A stretch of DNA of 29,129 nucleotides, taken from contig CAZBEQ010000046.1 of the NCBI GenBank assembly GCA_964490975.1, positions 1 to 29,129 on the forward strand. The letters are read 5' to 3'. This document shows, in pieces, positions 17,137 to 24,660 of this stretch. The notes under the pieces are model-generated. The model saw nothing but the letters and a program-made list of their open reading frames with translations, was not told where the DNA came from and did no database searches. The position numbers were made by a program, and so were the translations under genes. How positions within the stretch are numbered: the stretch's first letter is position 1; every line of letters starts with the position of its first letter. The stretch comes from DTU013 sp964490975. Lineage in GTDB: Bacteria; Bacillota; Clostridia; Acetivibrionales; DTU013.

Positions 17137-17182
17137 ATAAAACCTCCAAGTAAAACAACATATTTATAATACAGTAACTTTG

Positions 17183-17247
17183 ATTTTACCATACCGTTTT
17201 TTGTTTAACAATACGGCTTCATAGCAGGCTTGTGAACAATTTGTTAA
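17183..17247 (-). promoter_or_regulatory. Promoter and operator-like site upstream of the DUF6106-like gene
   Basis: On the minus strand TTGTTA (17211-17206), a 17-bp spacer and TAAAAT (17188-17183) form a reasonable vegetative promoter about 47 bp before the ATG. A second candidate -10 (TATTAT) is nearer. The motif TGAACAATTTGTTAA (17233-17247), also found at 12737, lies 21 bp upstream of the -35 box. Confidence 0.5.
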
Positions 17248-17270
17248 TTTCGGGCAAAGGCCTGCATGGG

Positions 17271-18611
17271 TCAACGTAAAGCTTGCCTGGTATCGATGAT
17301 CTCGACATCAACATATTGGACCCCGAATTGCAGCGCTTTTCTATTGATTTCATTACTGCCGTTTTTATCTTCTCCAAAAAAAATATCTATACTTTTCCCT
17401 TTAATAAGACGTCCTGTATCTTCAGCCACATATACACCATCCATATAGCTGTATTCCTCCGGGAAAGTGATCCTTACACTGCTTCCGAGCGGGATCACCT
17501 CCGGATCTACCGCAACCGTCCTCCCAACCGTTGCCCTCGTGCCGCTGAAGGTTATGCCGTATTCCGGATGTTCTCTGTCCTTTCCACAGCTTGCAGCTGA
17601 CAAGTCATATGCCGTCGCTCTCAACCTAAGCATACCACCTTCAGCTTGGTCAGGGCATACAGCCTCATTGTCAGACACTGAGGCTGCCGAGCTCATATAG
17701 TTGAATATCGATGAAAAATCCTCATTTTTCAGAAAATCAACTTTTGTAGAGTTTTGTTTTTCAATGGCCTTAACATACAAAGCCGAAAGAAATGCGCACA
17801 GTAATGCCACTGTAATAAGTCCGGCTGTAATTGCCCTCTTATAAGCGGTTTTTCTTGAAAGCATATTTGCCCCAGAGCTGTATGTTTTGCGAAAAATCTC
17901 CTTCACATCTGCAGCCAGAAGTAATATACCGTCTTTAATGATTTCCTTAACTGACTTTTTTCTTTTTATTATGACCCAATCCTTGCCGGTATCTTCTTTA
18001 CCGGCATCCACACTGCAGGCAGCTTCTTTATTTTCACCGCCCTCATCTAATACATCTGCTCCATCGCTCTTAAATATAACACTATCTGTTTCATCTACAG
18101 CAGCTGGTGGATTTATGCGTATTACCGATATTACCCGCTTCTTTGGCCTGATATCTCCAACCTTGCTTTCTACAGATTCCAATACCTTCTCAATGTCCAT
18201 GTCCGGGTTCTCACACAATATGCTGCTCGCATTATGGATATACTCATAAACCTTTTCCTGCGAAACCGGAGTTAAAAGCACTTCCTCAAGCCATATCTTC
18301 AAGCTTTTTATAAAATTATCATCCGGAAAATTCAACTTAATTGACGATTTGAATATGTCTGAGCAATCTATACTAAACACTTGTTTTTTTGCAGCATCGC
18401 CATAAAGGAAAGCCTTGAACAGGCTTATCCTGTCTTCGGGAAGTTCAGGCAGTTTCCCCGATATCATCCTGTTGACAGCATCAGCAAATATACCCGCCCT
18501 CAACGCAGGCGAAAGCCCGGGATACTTCGATGATATGTATCTCCTCAGGCGCTTAGCCACAACACCTGTCAATACCTCTTTAGATGACAGTTCAACAAGC
18601 AGGGTACTCAT
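17271..18611 (-). CDS. Membrane-tethered 3D-domain protein
   Basis: The 446-residue protein has an unusual order: a ~255-residue cytoplasmic N-terminal region of no recognised family, one membrane helix (about 260-281) and a C-terminal 3D domain (about 330-440). The 3D domain shows RATAYD, AVDPEVIPLGSSV, VYVAEDTG and IKGKSIDIFFG, with the three conserved aspartates near 369, 398 and 409. 3D domains occur in MltA-like and Rpf-type peptidoglycan lytic enzymes (YocH, YuiC), so a wall-cleaving activity outside the cell is likely. The N-terminal part has a helical segment at about 1-70 and a low-complexity acidic linker near 170-210. The start has GAGGGTGG before ATG. It ends 135 bp before the DUF6106-like gene. 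Confidence 0.82.
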   Translation of the reverse strand: MSTLLVELSSKEVLTGVVAKRLRRYISSKYPGLSPALRAGIFADAVNRMISGKLPELPEDRISLFKAFLYGDAAKKQVFSIDCSDIFKSSIKLNFPDDNFIKSLKIWLEEVLLTPVSQEKVYEYIHNASSILCENPDMDIEKVLESVESKVGDIRPKKRVISVIRINPPAAVDETDSVIFKSDGADVLDEGGENKEAACSVDAGKEDTGKDWVIIKRKKSVKEIIKDGILLLAADVKEIFRKTYSSGANMLSRKTAYKRAITAGLITVALLCAFLSALYVKAIEKQNSTKVDFLKNEDFSSIFNYMSSAASVSDNEAVCPDQAEGGMLRLRATAYDLSAASCGKDREHPEYGITFSGTRATVGRTVAVDPEVIPLGSSVRITFPEEYSYMDGVYVAEDTGRLIKGKSIDIFFGEDKNGSNEINRKALQFGVQYVDVEIIDTRQALR

Positions 18612-18696
18612 TTTCCACCCTCAATTTATACACGAAGATTTGTCCAACAACATAACAGTATTATATCATAAAAAACAAAAGTATATGGTAATTTTT

Positions 18697-18768
18697 GGGG
18701 TCAGGCTTGAATAATTCCCTTATTTTCAACAGGGTTAGCAAATAAGGGAATTATTCAAGCCTGACCCC
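18697..18768. repeat. REP-like long palindrome, copy 1
   Basis: 29-bp arms, starting GGGGTCAGGCTTGAATAATT, are perfectly inverted around a 14-nt loop. The stem position at 18718/18747 is C:G here. The right arm supplies the last codons and stop of the metallophosphoesterase gene. The GGGGTCAGG/CCTGACCCC ends resemble REP elements linked to REP-associated (Y1, IS200-like) transposases; none is encoded in this window. Confidence 0.92.
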
Positions 18769-19639
18769 TAATATCCACGACAGTTATTTCCGGAGGATTG
18801 AATATTCTCGGAAGCCTTGAGTTATATGAGGTGCCCCGACTAACAACATGGTACATGGTACCGTGCTTGTAAAGGCCTCCTGCATATTTGGGAAACCAGC
18901 CCTGATCAGGCGCATAAAGCCCATTTAGTACCAAAGGTATCCTGACCTGTCCTCCGTGTGCATGTCCCGATAAAACCAGGTCGAAGTTCAAACCTTTGTA
19001 TAAATCTATCCTCTCCGGCCTATGGGACAACAGTATTTTGTATCCAGGTTCATTCTCCAGTTCATCAAATGCAGCGTGCACCTCATTTTCCCAGTCATAG
19101 CCGTCATACTCACACATCTTCTTGTCTGGATCATCAACACCACAAATCAAAATATTACAGCCATTCACATTAATATTCCTGTAGTTCTGTTCCAGTACTG
19201 TCACACCATAGCTTCGCACAATCTGCTTTATGTCTTCGATATGATTTGACCAGTACTCATGATTTCCTGAAACATAGTATACAGGTGCTATTCCCTTTAT
19301 ATTGGATAAAAACAGCTCAGCGCCTTCCATAGGGATTTCATCGTCAACAATATCTCCTGCCAGAGCAATAATATCCGGTTTCTGCTTTTTAATGAGTGAA
19401 ACTATGTCCTTCTGATTTTCGCCATAAATGTGACTGTGCAGATCAGAGATCAGTACTATACGAACATCCTGGCCCGGATTCAGTTTATCTGATGAGATTT
19501 TATAGGTCCGCACCACAAGCCCGTTATAAAAAGCGCAAGACACGATTATTGCAAACAAAACCAGGCAAGCAAAAAGAATGACCTTCTTTTTACTTTTTAC
19601 ATTTGTTCTTTTAGTCTTTCTTGCTAGTTCTGTCCTCAT
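18755..19639 (-). CDS. Membrane-anchored metallophosphoesterase (YkuE/YaeI-like)
   Basis: The 294-residue protein starts with a basic segment (MRTELARKTKRTNVKSKKK) and one membrane helix at about 20-38. The calcineurin-like phosphoesterase domain follows with all metal motifs: SDLHSH (D66, H68), GDIVD (D96), GNHEYW (N126, H127), LLSHRPE, and SGHAHGGQVR. This is a two-metal phosphohydrolase facing outside; YkuE/YaeI relatives are proposed to act on lipid or UDP-linked phosphates, but the substrate here is unknown. AGGAG precedes the ATG. The final residues RGQA and the TGA come from the inserted palindrome, so the natural C-terminus was probably altered. Confidence 0.9.
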   Translation of the reverse strand: MRTELARKTKRTNVKSKKKVILFACLVLFAIIVSCAFYNGLVVRTYKISSDKLNPGQDVRIVLISDLHSHIYGENQKDIVSLIKKQKPDIIALAGDIVDDEIPMEGAELFLSNIKGIAPVYYVSGNHEYWSNHIEDIKQIVRSYGVTVLEQNYRNINVNGCNILICGVDDPDKKMCEYDGYDWENEVHAAFDELENEPGYKILLSHRPERIDLYKGLNFDLVLSGHAHGGQVRIPLVLNGLYAPDQGWFPKYAGGLYKHGTMYHVVSRGTSYNSRLPRIFNPPEITVVDIRGQA

Positions 19640-19707
19640 ACTGTACTCCTAATTTGAAATAAATAATATTTACTGTACTATAAGCCTTTGTTGATGATTT
19701 AGAAGAC

Positions 19708-20016
19708 TTATAGGCTATCTTCGATGGAGTAAACATAATAGAGCCCTATATCATTTCTTTTGACATAAACAATATTTATTTTATACTCTGATGGATCTTC
19801 AACAAATCCATTTACTATAAATGGCCGACCCTTCCCAAAATCAGCTATCGCCGTTGGCTGTATAATGCATGCTACTGCCTGTACCGGATCAATAATGAAC
19901 AGGTGCTTGCGGATGGCAATATAAGGGGACGTGCTCGAAAAAACATACCCTACTGCGACAACCAAAATAATTATAACTGTTATCAGCGTACGAAATATTC
20001 TCCTGATATTGACCAA
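19708..20016 (-). CDS. Small membrane-anchored protein of unknown function
   Basis: The 102 residues begin with a basic stretch (MVNIRRIFR) and one hydrophobic helix (TLITVIIILVVAVGYVF, about 11-27), followed by about 70 residues predicted outside the membrane. I recognise no family. The start is uncertain: the only in-frame initiator with a ribosome binding site nearby is TTG at 20014-20016, directly after AAAGGAG, which is unusually close. It follows the MutS-like gene by 15 bp on the same strand and precedes the phosphoesterase by 68 bp, so it is probably cotranscribed with both. No terminator is seen on either side. Confidence 0.6.
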   Translation of the reverse strand: MVNIRRIFRTLITVIIILVVAVGYVFSSTSPYIAIRKHLFIIDPVQAVACIIQPTAIADFGKGRPFIVNGFVEDPSEYKINIVYVKRNDIGLYYVYSIEDSL

Positions 20017-20031
20017 CTCCTTTCTTATTAC

Positions 20032-21717
20032 TTACACAGCGCGCCACTTGCCCTCACTAAGAAACTCCTCCGCCATAACCTCGGCATTGCCCACTATATG
20101 ATCAGGATAACCGATAACCTTAAGAAGCTTGATTGCGTTATGTGTTGTAGATTTCCCTGTATGGAGCCTGTACTCGAACTTTATTTCATTACCCTCATAT
20201 TTCTCCGTGAAATGGTAATTGTCATATTGATTTTTTAATATTTCCGCAAGTTCAATATCATGAGTAGCAGCTATAAGAATGCAGCTACTGCTGCAGAAAT
20301 GTCGAAGTATCTCGGAAGATGCGGCTATCCTTTCGATAGTATTTGTTCCCCTCAGTACCTCATCTATCATGCAAAGAAGCGGGATGGGGCCGTCCAGATT
20401 ATCCAGTATCCTCTTGAGAGAGTTGATCTCAGCAATATAGTAGCTTGTATTGTTTTTCAGATCATCCTTCATCGCCATTGATGTGAATACCCTGAAATAG
20501 CATGATGTGTACTCACGGGCAAGGCAGGTATATATTGTCTGAGCAAAGATCGCATTTATTGCGGCTGTCTTCAGGAAAGTCGACTTACCTGATGCATTCG
20601 ACCCGGTAATAAGGACAGGCCTCTCAATATCTATTGAATTGGCAACAGCCTTCTTTATCAAAGGATGACAGGCATCCTTGAAAAACAGCGAAGCCGGTTT
20701 TGACGCATCGCTTTGGTACAGTCCGGGAACCGTGTAAAAGTCCAGCGATTCTCTGTATGAAGCAATTGAGATCATACTGTCGAGGTGTCCTACTGTTTCG
20801 TATATGGAGCGAAGCTCCACATTAAATTTATTTACGGTTTTAAGCAGCCTCCCAAAAGCAATGAGCTCCATAAGAAACATCGATTTCAACGGTTCCAGAA
20901 AGATATAATCGTTTGTCTGATAAAACAGCTGATAGAAGGAATTTATGCTCAATGACCTTATGCGTCCTGACAGGTCCCTCAGCTTTTCTGAATATTTGCT
21001 TACTCCCGAAACGTCGGCTCTGGCTATTTTTTTTGAACACCTGAGCATTTCTACCAGATAGCAAAGGCTGTCCAGATAAATTTCATTTTCGTTCTTCATC
21101 TTGTAATGAAGCAGTATGTTTGTCATAAACAGAGCAACAATAGCAACAAAGCCGACTGCCGGATTTACAAACAACAGTAAAGGCGACAGGAGCAATGACA
21201 CTGCGAGCAATACATAATGTACGTATTTGAATGTGATGTCCTTTCCAAAGAAGTATCTATACGCTTCCGCAGATCTCCTCTTCCCTAACCCCGCCAACAT
21301 CTTTTGAAGCTTCAGGCGTTCATCAGGATTTGCCCTGAAATACTCGATAAGCCTGTCCCTTTCATTAAGGACAGAACTGTCAAACAACGGACTCCTCAGA
21401 ATACAATAAAGTGTTTCCTCGCCGGCAGTAGACTGTGTATTGTTAATGCGTTTGAAAACTCCGTCTATGTCCAGGTCGTTCCATGTAATATCATCTACGA
21501 AAAAGGTTCCCTCGCTATTACCTTTTAATTCATTGTAATAGCCTGCAATTGCCTTCATATCGTTATCTCGATACTCGGTTTCAGGAGCCCGTCCCCACCG
21601 CTCCCCTAGTTTTTCCTCCAGCCTTTTGCGCGCCTTCTTTATCTTGTTCAGATTTGTTACAATGATCCCGGCTAGAACCATACACCCTGCTATCAGGTAA
21701 TAAAAAAAATTTGGCAT
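20032..21717 (-). CDS. Membrane-anchored MutS-like ATPase
   Basis: The 561-residue protein has an N-terminal membrane helix (about 4-22), two further helices near 165-202, a coiled lever/clamp-like region (about 205-330), and a MutS-type ATPase domain with Walker A GSNASGKST (372-380) and Walker B LLCMIDEVLRGTN (447-459). It lacks the mismatch-recognition and connector domains of true MutS, so post-replicative repair is unlikely; membrane-bound MutS-related proteins like this are widespread in Firmicutes and uncharacterised. GGAG lies seven bases before the chosen ATG (MPNFFYY); eleven more codons upstream are open without a ribosome binding site. HelD is upstream, separated by palindrome copy 2. 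Confidence 0.85.
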   Translation of the reverse strand: MPNFFYYLIAGCMVLAGIIVTNLNKIKKARKRLEEKLGERWGRAPETEYRDNDMKAIAGYYNELKGNSEGTFFVDDITWNDLDIDGVFKRINNTQSTAGEETLYCILRSPLFDSSVLNERDRLIEYFRANPDERLKLQKMLAGLGKRRSAEAYRYFFGKDITFKYVHYVLLAVSLLLSPLLLFVNPAVGFVAIVALFMTNILLHYKMKNENEIYLDSLCYLVEMLRCSKKIARADVSGVSKYSEKLRDLSGRIRSLSINSFYQLFYQTNDYIFLEPLKSMFLMELIAFGRLLKTVNKFNVELRSIYETVGHLDSMISIASYRESLDFYTVPGLYQSDASKPASLFFKDACHPLIKKAVANSIDIERPVLITGSNASGKSTFLKTAAINAIFAQTIYTCLAREYTSCYFRVFTSMAMKDDLKNNTSYYIAEINSLKRILDNLDGPIPLLCMIDEVLRGTNTIERIAASSEILRHFCSSSCILIAATHDIELAEILKNQYDNYHFTEKYEGNEIKFEYRLHTGKSTTHNAIKLLKVIGYPDHIVGNAEVMAEEFLSEGKWRAV

Positions 21718-21769
21718 ATTTATCTCCAATTGATGGCTAATTATTCTCAATTCAATAATATCACAAATT

Positions 21770-21840
21770 GGGGTCAGGCTTGAATAATTCTCTTATTTTC
21801 AAATAATTAGTTAATAAGAGAATTATTCAAGCCTGACCCC
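21770..21840. repeat. REP-like long palindrome, copy 2
   Basis: Same arms as copy 1. The variable stem pair is T:A here (21791/21819). The right edge abuts the helD stop codon at 21841 with no gap, and the left edge is 52 bp from the MutS-like start. No T-run follows on the minus strand, so it is not a classical terminator. Confidence 0.92.
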
Positions 21841-24111
21841 CTAATCCATATCCTTTATGAAATATGTCAATTCATCGCTATAATACAAATGCAGCTCATG
21901 CAATGCTCTTGAGCAGACAGTGTATAGAAGCCTTCTGTCCTCTTCCTTTGAATAACTGCGTGCATCGGCTGTGCACACGATCACGGCATCAAACTCGAGA
22001 CCCTTTGCAAGATAGGACGGGACCACCACCGTGCCTCCCTGGTATTCCTCGTTATGATCTGTTATCAGACTGATATTAATGGTCTGAATAACATCAGCGA
22101 TCTTACTGATACCCTTGAAAACTGCTTCACATTGTCCGACTGTTTTACATATAACTGCAATAAGTTTGTGGCCTTTGTTTTTCAGCCCGGTAATGTCCTC
22201 AGCGATCCTGCTGTATAGTCCATCCTTGTCCGACCTAATTACCAAAGGCTTGTTTCCGCTCCTTTCGAGCTGTTCCCAATTGTTCCCGGATAGAATCAGC
22301 GCATTGCAGAAATCGGCGATCTCTCTGGTAGAGCGGTAGCTTTTCGTCAATGTAATTATTTTTGCATTCTTTTCACCAAAGATATCTCCTGCGGCGTCAA
22401 AACTGCCAATATTCATATAAGCATTGATAGATTGATTCACATCGCCCAGTATTGTCATATTGCAGTAGCAAAACACTCTTCTGATTATCTCATATTGAAC
22501 CGGCGTATAATCCTGAGCTTCATCAATAATTACATGCTTTACGGCTTTTGCATCAATGTCAGCGCCAAGTAGGATCAGCAGCAGTATGACAGGCGCCATA
22601 TCTTCATAATTCAATTTCCCGTTTTCCAGCTGGAGTACAGCATACGATTCTATATCCGCCAAACCTCCTGACGTAATATCTCCTTCTGCCGTAATTCCAG
22701 CGCCCCGGTTGAATCTGATATGTTTGAACAGCCCAATATACAAACTGCTGATGTCAAAAGACGTCATCCTGTCGATCTCATTGCGAACAGGTTCAAATCG
22801 CTTATACGCCATTAATTCCGCAACAACTTTCCTGTCTTCTCCAACAAGCGAAACATCTTCAATAAGCTCATTTTTATAAATGCTGTCAGTCAACGCTTCC
22901 AAATAAGGCTCGATCAGGAATAGCAGCCTGTGTTTCAGCTTCTGCAGGCGCTTGATGTATGGCAGGTAGCTATAGTCATCGATGAAAAGTTGCTTCATCT
23001 CTTGCGCTGAAATAATTGTCGTATCACCATAGAACAGTCTCTTAAACTCAATATTGCTGCCATTTCCAAGGTACGTGACATATGCTTTTGCAGCTGTCAG
23101 GAATTCTTTGGAGGACTTGAACCTGATGTTTTTCAAACGTGCAGGATCAGGATGCTCCGATAAGATATACTCCATATGCCGGTTCATAGATTCAAACCGG
23201 CAGGCTGATCCCACCATACTCTTGAAAAAATCCGCAAAGGTGCTTCTGCTGATGTTTTCTTCGCCAAGCTGCGGAAGGACAGTCGAAATGTAGTCCTCAA
23301 AGACATGGTTGGGAGAAAAAATCAAGATGTTCTCAGATTTTATACTATCGCGGTACCTATACAACAGATAAGCCGCTCTATGCAGTGCGACCGAGGTCTT
23401 GCCGCTGCCGGCCGGTCCTTGCACTATCAATATCCTGGTACTGTCATTCCTGATTACGCTATTCTGTTCCTTCTGGATGCTTGTTACTATGGTTCTCATC
23501 CTGCTGTCGGTACTTTTTCCGAGGATCTCCTGAAGCATTTCATCATTGATCCTCAGATCGCTGTCAAACATATATATGATTTTCTGATTTTCAATCTTAT
23601 ACTGCCTTTTAAGCAGCATTCGTCCATCTATTTCTCCCATTGGAGACTTGTAGCTGCAGGGACCGGTTTCATGATCGTAGAACATACTTGAAATAGGCGC
23701 TCTCCAGTCGTATACCAGTATATTGCTGTTGTCACCTGCATTAAGGTTGCTTAATCCGATATATATTTCTTCAGCCCTGTCCTCTCCATCCTCGAGAAAA
23801 TCTATCCTTCCGAAATAAGGATTCTTCAGCATTTTTTCGAGGCGCAGCACCATATTATATGAGGATCTGTATTTAAATGCCTGATTTGCGATATCGGACT
23901 GGTATTGCCACGACTGCACAGGCGCGTCCAGATCAAATAAATCAGACGGTCTACATTTGACCTCCTCCCACATATCCTTCTGGAGTTTGATCGTGTCTTT
24001 TTTTAAGTTCTCTGCCGCATTGACCCCGTCATCCAGCTGTTTGCGTATTTCATCCATTACGTTCTCAAGATATTTGGCCTCGCTGTCCAATATATTCTTA
24101 TCGGTGATCAT
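21841..24111 (-). CDS. helD: HelD-type helicase-like ATPase (RNA polymerase recycling)
   Basis: The 756-residue protein has an N-terminal coiled-coil arm (about 5-50), the HelD-specific DWRAPISSMFYDH motif (135 onward), Walker A GPAGSGKTS (232-240), an inserted clamp-like region, Walker B IIDEAQD (528-534), the SYRST motif, and a C-terminal RRLLYTVCSRALHELHLYY motif VI. HelD pulls stalled RNA polymerase off DNA and aids recycling. The ATG at 24111 (MITDKNILDSEAKYL) has GGAGG six bases upstream; seventeen further upstream codons are open but hydrophobic and unlike the family. A palindrome touches its stop codon and the MutS-like gene follows. Confidence 0.92.
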   Translation of the reverse strand: MITDKNILDSEAKYLENVMDEIRKQLDDGVNAAENLKKDTIKLQKDMWEEVKCRPSDLFDLDAPVQSWQYQSDIANQAFKYRSSYNMVLRLEKMLKNPYFGRIDFLEDGEDRAEEIYIGLSNLNAGDNSNILVYDWRAPISSMFYDHETGPCSYKSPMGEIDGRMLLKRQYKIENQKIIYMFDSDLRINDEMLQEILGKSTDSRMRTIVTSIQKEQNSVIRNDSTRILIVQGPAGSGKTSVALHRAAYLLYRYRDSIKSENILIFSPNHVFEDYISTVLPQLGEENISRSTFADFFKSMVGSACRFESMNRHMEYILSEHPDPARLKNIRFKSSKEFLTAAKAYVTYLGNGSNIEFKRLFYGDTTIISAQEMKQLFIDDYSYLPYIKRLQKLKHRLLFLIEPYLEALTDSIYKNELIEDVSLVGEDRKVVAELMAYKRFEPVRNEIDRMTSFDISSLYIGLFKHIRFNRGAGITAEGDITSGGLADIESYAVLQLENGKLNYEDMAPVILLLILLGADIDAKAVKHVIIDEAQDYTPVQYEIIRRVFCYCNMTILGDVNQSINAYMNIGSFDAAGDIFGEKNAKIITLTKSYRSTREIADFCNALILSGNNWEQLERSGNKPLVIRSDKDGLYSRIAEDITGLKNKGHKLIAVICKTVGQCEAVFKGISKIADVIQTINISLITDHNEEYQGGTVVVPSYLAKGLEFDAVIVCTADARSYSKEEDRRLLYTVCSRALHELHLYYSDELTYFIKDMD

Positions 24112-24238
24112 ATTTAACCTCCCGGATTGAAATAGTAGTATGAGTAAATTGAGAAAATCCATTCCGGCATCGAATGTGCAAAATCTATAATACAGGGTAT
24201 ATCTGGAAATTTAAAGGCTTTTATTTATATTTTCTTTG

Positions 24239-24306
24239 TGCTATAATGTAGGTGTAGAGAAACAGAAGAGAGAAAGAAAAAAGCCCGGTTAAACGGGTTT
24301 TTTAAG
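24239..24306 (+). ncRNA. Predicted short (~50 nt) transcript
   Basis: On the plus strand TGCTATAAT (24239-24247) is an extended -10 box; the -35 region is weak. A purine-rich segment (GAGAAACAGAAGAGAGAAAG) follows and ends in a CCCG/CGGG hairpin (24284-24297) with a T6 run. This would give an RNA of about 50 nt with no reading frame. It may instead be a leftover promoter plus the terminator of the minus-strand operon. Confidence 0.35.
24277..24303 (-). terminator. Bidirectional terminator after the CD3324-like gene
   Basis: AAAAAAGCCCG and CGGGTTTTTT form an inverted repeat with an A-run on one side and a T-run on the other. On the minus strand it would end transcription from the nucleotidyltransferase-like/CD3324 operon before helD. 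It is separated from the CD3324-like stop codon by palindrome copy 3. Confidence 0.7.
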
Positions 24307-24310
24307 TTTA

Positions 24311-24383
24311 GGGGGTCAGGCTTGAATAATTCACTTATTTCCGATAAGTTAGAAAATAAGTGAATTATTCAAGCCTGACCCCC
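24311..24383. repeat. REP-like long palindrome, copy 3
   Basis: Same arms, with one extra outer G:C pair. The variable stem pair is A:T here (24333/24361). The right edge is 6 bp past the stop codon of the CD3324-like gene, and the left edge adjoins a terminator. Confidence 0.92.
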
Positions 24384-24389
24384 TCTAGG

Positions 24390-24647
24390 TTATTTGTATA
24401 CTATTTTTCTGATCGTCTCCACAGAGAGGCAGTATTCCTCGGCAAGTTCATCTATCCTTGCTTTGTGAAAATATTTATTCCTGATTTCTTCATTACGCTG
24501 TTTATAAAACACTCCCGCTCCTGAATCATGTCCCCATTTTTTACGTTCCGTGTTGTTCGGTATATACAGTGTTTCACCGGAAGCGTATTTCTGCACCTCT
24601 TTCAGCAATTCATCAGGGAGGATTTCCGATGCATTTCTATATTTCAT
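24390..24647 (-). CDS. CD3324-like small putative DNA-binding protein
   Basis: The 85-residue protein begins MKYRNASEILPDELLKEVQKY, has an IPNN...KKWGHDSG segment, and ends in a predicted helix-turn-helix (about 63-84: IDELAEEYCLSVETIRKIVYK). This matches, from memory, the CD3324 family of Clostridia, related to Mor-type activators. The ATG at 24647 has GAGGTG six bases upstream; the GTG three codons earlier overlaps that site and was rejected. It starts 13 bp after the nucleotidyltransferase-like gene ends, so the two form an operon. A regulatory role is inferred. Confidence 0.8.
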   Translation of the reverse strand: MKYRNASEILPDELLKEVQKYASGETLYIPNNTERKKWGHDSGAGVFYKQRNEEIRNKYFHKARIDELAEEYCLSVETIRKIVYK

Positions 24648-24660
24648 TGAATGCACCTCA

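Noticed and set aside
20032..21717. True mismatch-repair mutS
   Set aside because: The protein is too short, has membrane helices and lacks the mismatch-recognition domain; only the ATPase end is MutS-like.
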